From contig CANXME010001453.1 in NCBI GenBank assembly GCA_948144175.1, forward strand, positions 1,054,001 to 1,118,000: a DNA stretch of 64,000 nt, written 5' to 3'. Every line of letters starts with the position of its first letter. Positions within the stretch are counted from its first letter, which is position 1. Below are positions 63,216 through 64,000 of the stretch, piece after piece. A program made the position numbers and the translations under genes. This DNA is from Closterium sp. NIES-65. Its lineage: Eukaryota > Streptophyta > Zygnematophyceae > Desmidiales > Closteriaceae. Below the pieces are notes generated by a model. That model worked only from the letters and a program-made list of their open reading frames with translations, was not told the DNA's origin and ran no database searches.

Positions 63216-64000
63216 ATGGCCATGGCGGGGTTGCAACACCAGGGCGGCAGCATGAGCACGAGCAGCAGCGGCAGTGAGAGCAAGACGATGAAGGAGAGGC
63301 ATGCGTCGGCGGCGCTCGAGGAGCTGCGCGCCATCGTGCAGGCGTGCGCGACGTGAGTGAAAATGCCAGTGTTGCCAAAAAAAAAAAAAAAAAGCCGAGA
63401 CTGTCGCACGTGCGACGTACGTACAATGAAACTGCCATGGGACGAGAAAATTATGGTCACATGTGGGACGTGAGAAAATTGAAGCGGTCGCATGCTCGAC
63501 AGTACGACGAAATGGTTTCACGTGCGACGTGAGCACATTTCAAACGGTCGCAGTTGTGAAGGTGAGTATTTCATACGTGCAATGTGCATGTCATTTCGCA
63601 TGCGTGCTACGACTCGGAGTGAGTACGTGAGCCGAGTGCGACACGCATGCGAAATTGGCGGCTGGCGAGACCAACTCTCCTCTTCGGAAGAGGAGGGGTA
63701 AGGATGCTCCGTGACCGTTCGATGGTGCAGGCGTGCGTCCGAGTTTGTGTGTCACTCACATACCACTAACTCCTCACCCACGTGTCACCCACGTGTCACC
63801 CGCGTGTCACCCACGTGTCACCCGCGTGTCACCCGCGTGTCACCCCGTGCCAACAGCATGCTCAACAGGAAGCCGTCATCGCTGAAGCGCGCGTTCGAGC
63901 GGCGGCACCCGCAGCTGGCGGGGGAGGCGGACAGCGCGCTGTACGCCACCCACCTGCTGCTCTTCGCGCTCCACCGCGCCCTCCGCGCCTGCACCCTGCG
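63216..64000 (+). CDS. Host protein-coding gene, first two exons (function unknown)
   Basis: Exon 1 is 63216-63352, starting at ATG with MAMAGLQHQGGSMSTSSSGS and ending in LEELRAIVQACA. The intron is 63353-63856 (GTGAGT ... CCAACAG, 504 bp). Exon 2 runs from 63857 off the window. The codon split across the intron gives T, and exon 2 reads MLNRKPSSLKRAFERRHPQL, then GEADSALYATHLLLFALHRALRACTLR. The start was chosen because the donor is strong, the frame stays open across the splice, and strong GC codon bias begins there; a second ATG lies two codons on. The visible 94 residues are a Ser-rich N-terminus and helical, leucine-rich sequence with no membrane signal. I do not recognise the family. 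It is the only non-transposon gene candidate in the window. Confidence 0.65.
63353..63856 (+). other. First intron of the host gene
   Basis: The donor is GTGAGT and the acceptor CAACAG. It holds an A16 run at 63378-63393, many ACGT-centred words, a roughly 40-bp direct repeat (ACGTG-GACGTGAG ... CGGTCGCA at about 63459 and 63520) and an 11-bp tandem repeat near its end. Confidence 0.65.
63775..63846 (+). repeat. 11-bp tandem repeat with ACGTGTC words, six copies
   Basis: The unit is CACCCRCGTGT. Three of six units carry the G-box/ABRE-like word CACGTGTC. It ends ten bases before the acceptor site. Confidence 0.9.

Noticed and set aside
63775-63846. CRISPR-like array
   Set aside because: The units are 11 bp and directly adjoining with no spacers, in a eukaryotic intron. 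The 25-bp and 30-bp arrays elsewhere also lack spacers.
1-64000. tRNA, rRNA or other structural RNA genes
   Set aside because: No cloverleaf, rRNA or snRNA-like sequence was noticed by eye; only tRNA-complementary primer sites of the retroelements were seen.

Overview
This is a eukaryotic, gene-poor stretch, almost certainly from a plant-lineage genome. Copia polyproteins of one recurring type, GT-AG introns and GC-rich, proline/alanine/glycine-biased coding all fit a streptophyte green alga such as Closterium or Chara. The organism call is inference from recalled similarity; no search was run. About 85% of the window is LTR retrotransposon. Only one plausible host gene is visible, and its 5' end lies at the far right (63216 onward).

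Layout: 1-1740, 3' part of a Copia element. 1985-3905, minus-strand Copia piece with its 5' LTR. 6047-8595, small Copia element with both LTRs and a 5-bp target duplication. 9613-12591, decayed hAT DNA-transposase gene with two clear introns. 13110-27303, an old minus-strand Copia element (A). A holds a non-autonomous plus-strand element (B, 15819-24581), and B's 5' LTR holds a young minus-strand Copia element (C, 15959-23242). 27371-52560, a second old Copia element (D, plus). D is split by a minus-strand Copia element E (28587-35967, itself holding a solo LTR), a second non-autonomous element B2 (36147-37698), a minus-strand Copia element F (41021-47770) and two Gypsy pieces (47771-49238 and 49239-51690). 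52710-62971, a minus-strand Gypsy element J split by a plus-strand Copia element I (53933-60885). The rest is the start of the host gene.

The short-LTR Copia group (126-137 bp LTRs) recurs throughout and is the most informative part. Autonomous copies share one plan: GC-rich minisatellite leader, gag, glycine tract, a QLREWY-type motif, an odd zinc knuckle, protease, integrase, a pentapeptide-repeat linker that repeats the QLREWY-type motif, RT and RNase H. The non-autonomous elements B and B2 carry no recognisable protein but keep the LTR core, a stem-loop after the primer site, the 3' untranslated motif and the polypurine tract. They look like parasites of the autonomous copies. Hand-counted LTR divergence runs from about 9% (A) through 5.6% (I), 2.8% (B), 2.2% (E) and 1.5% (C) to 0.7% (B2), and agrees with the nesting order. 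All retroelements are treated as fossils; domain positions are approximate.
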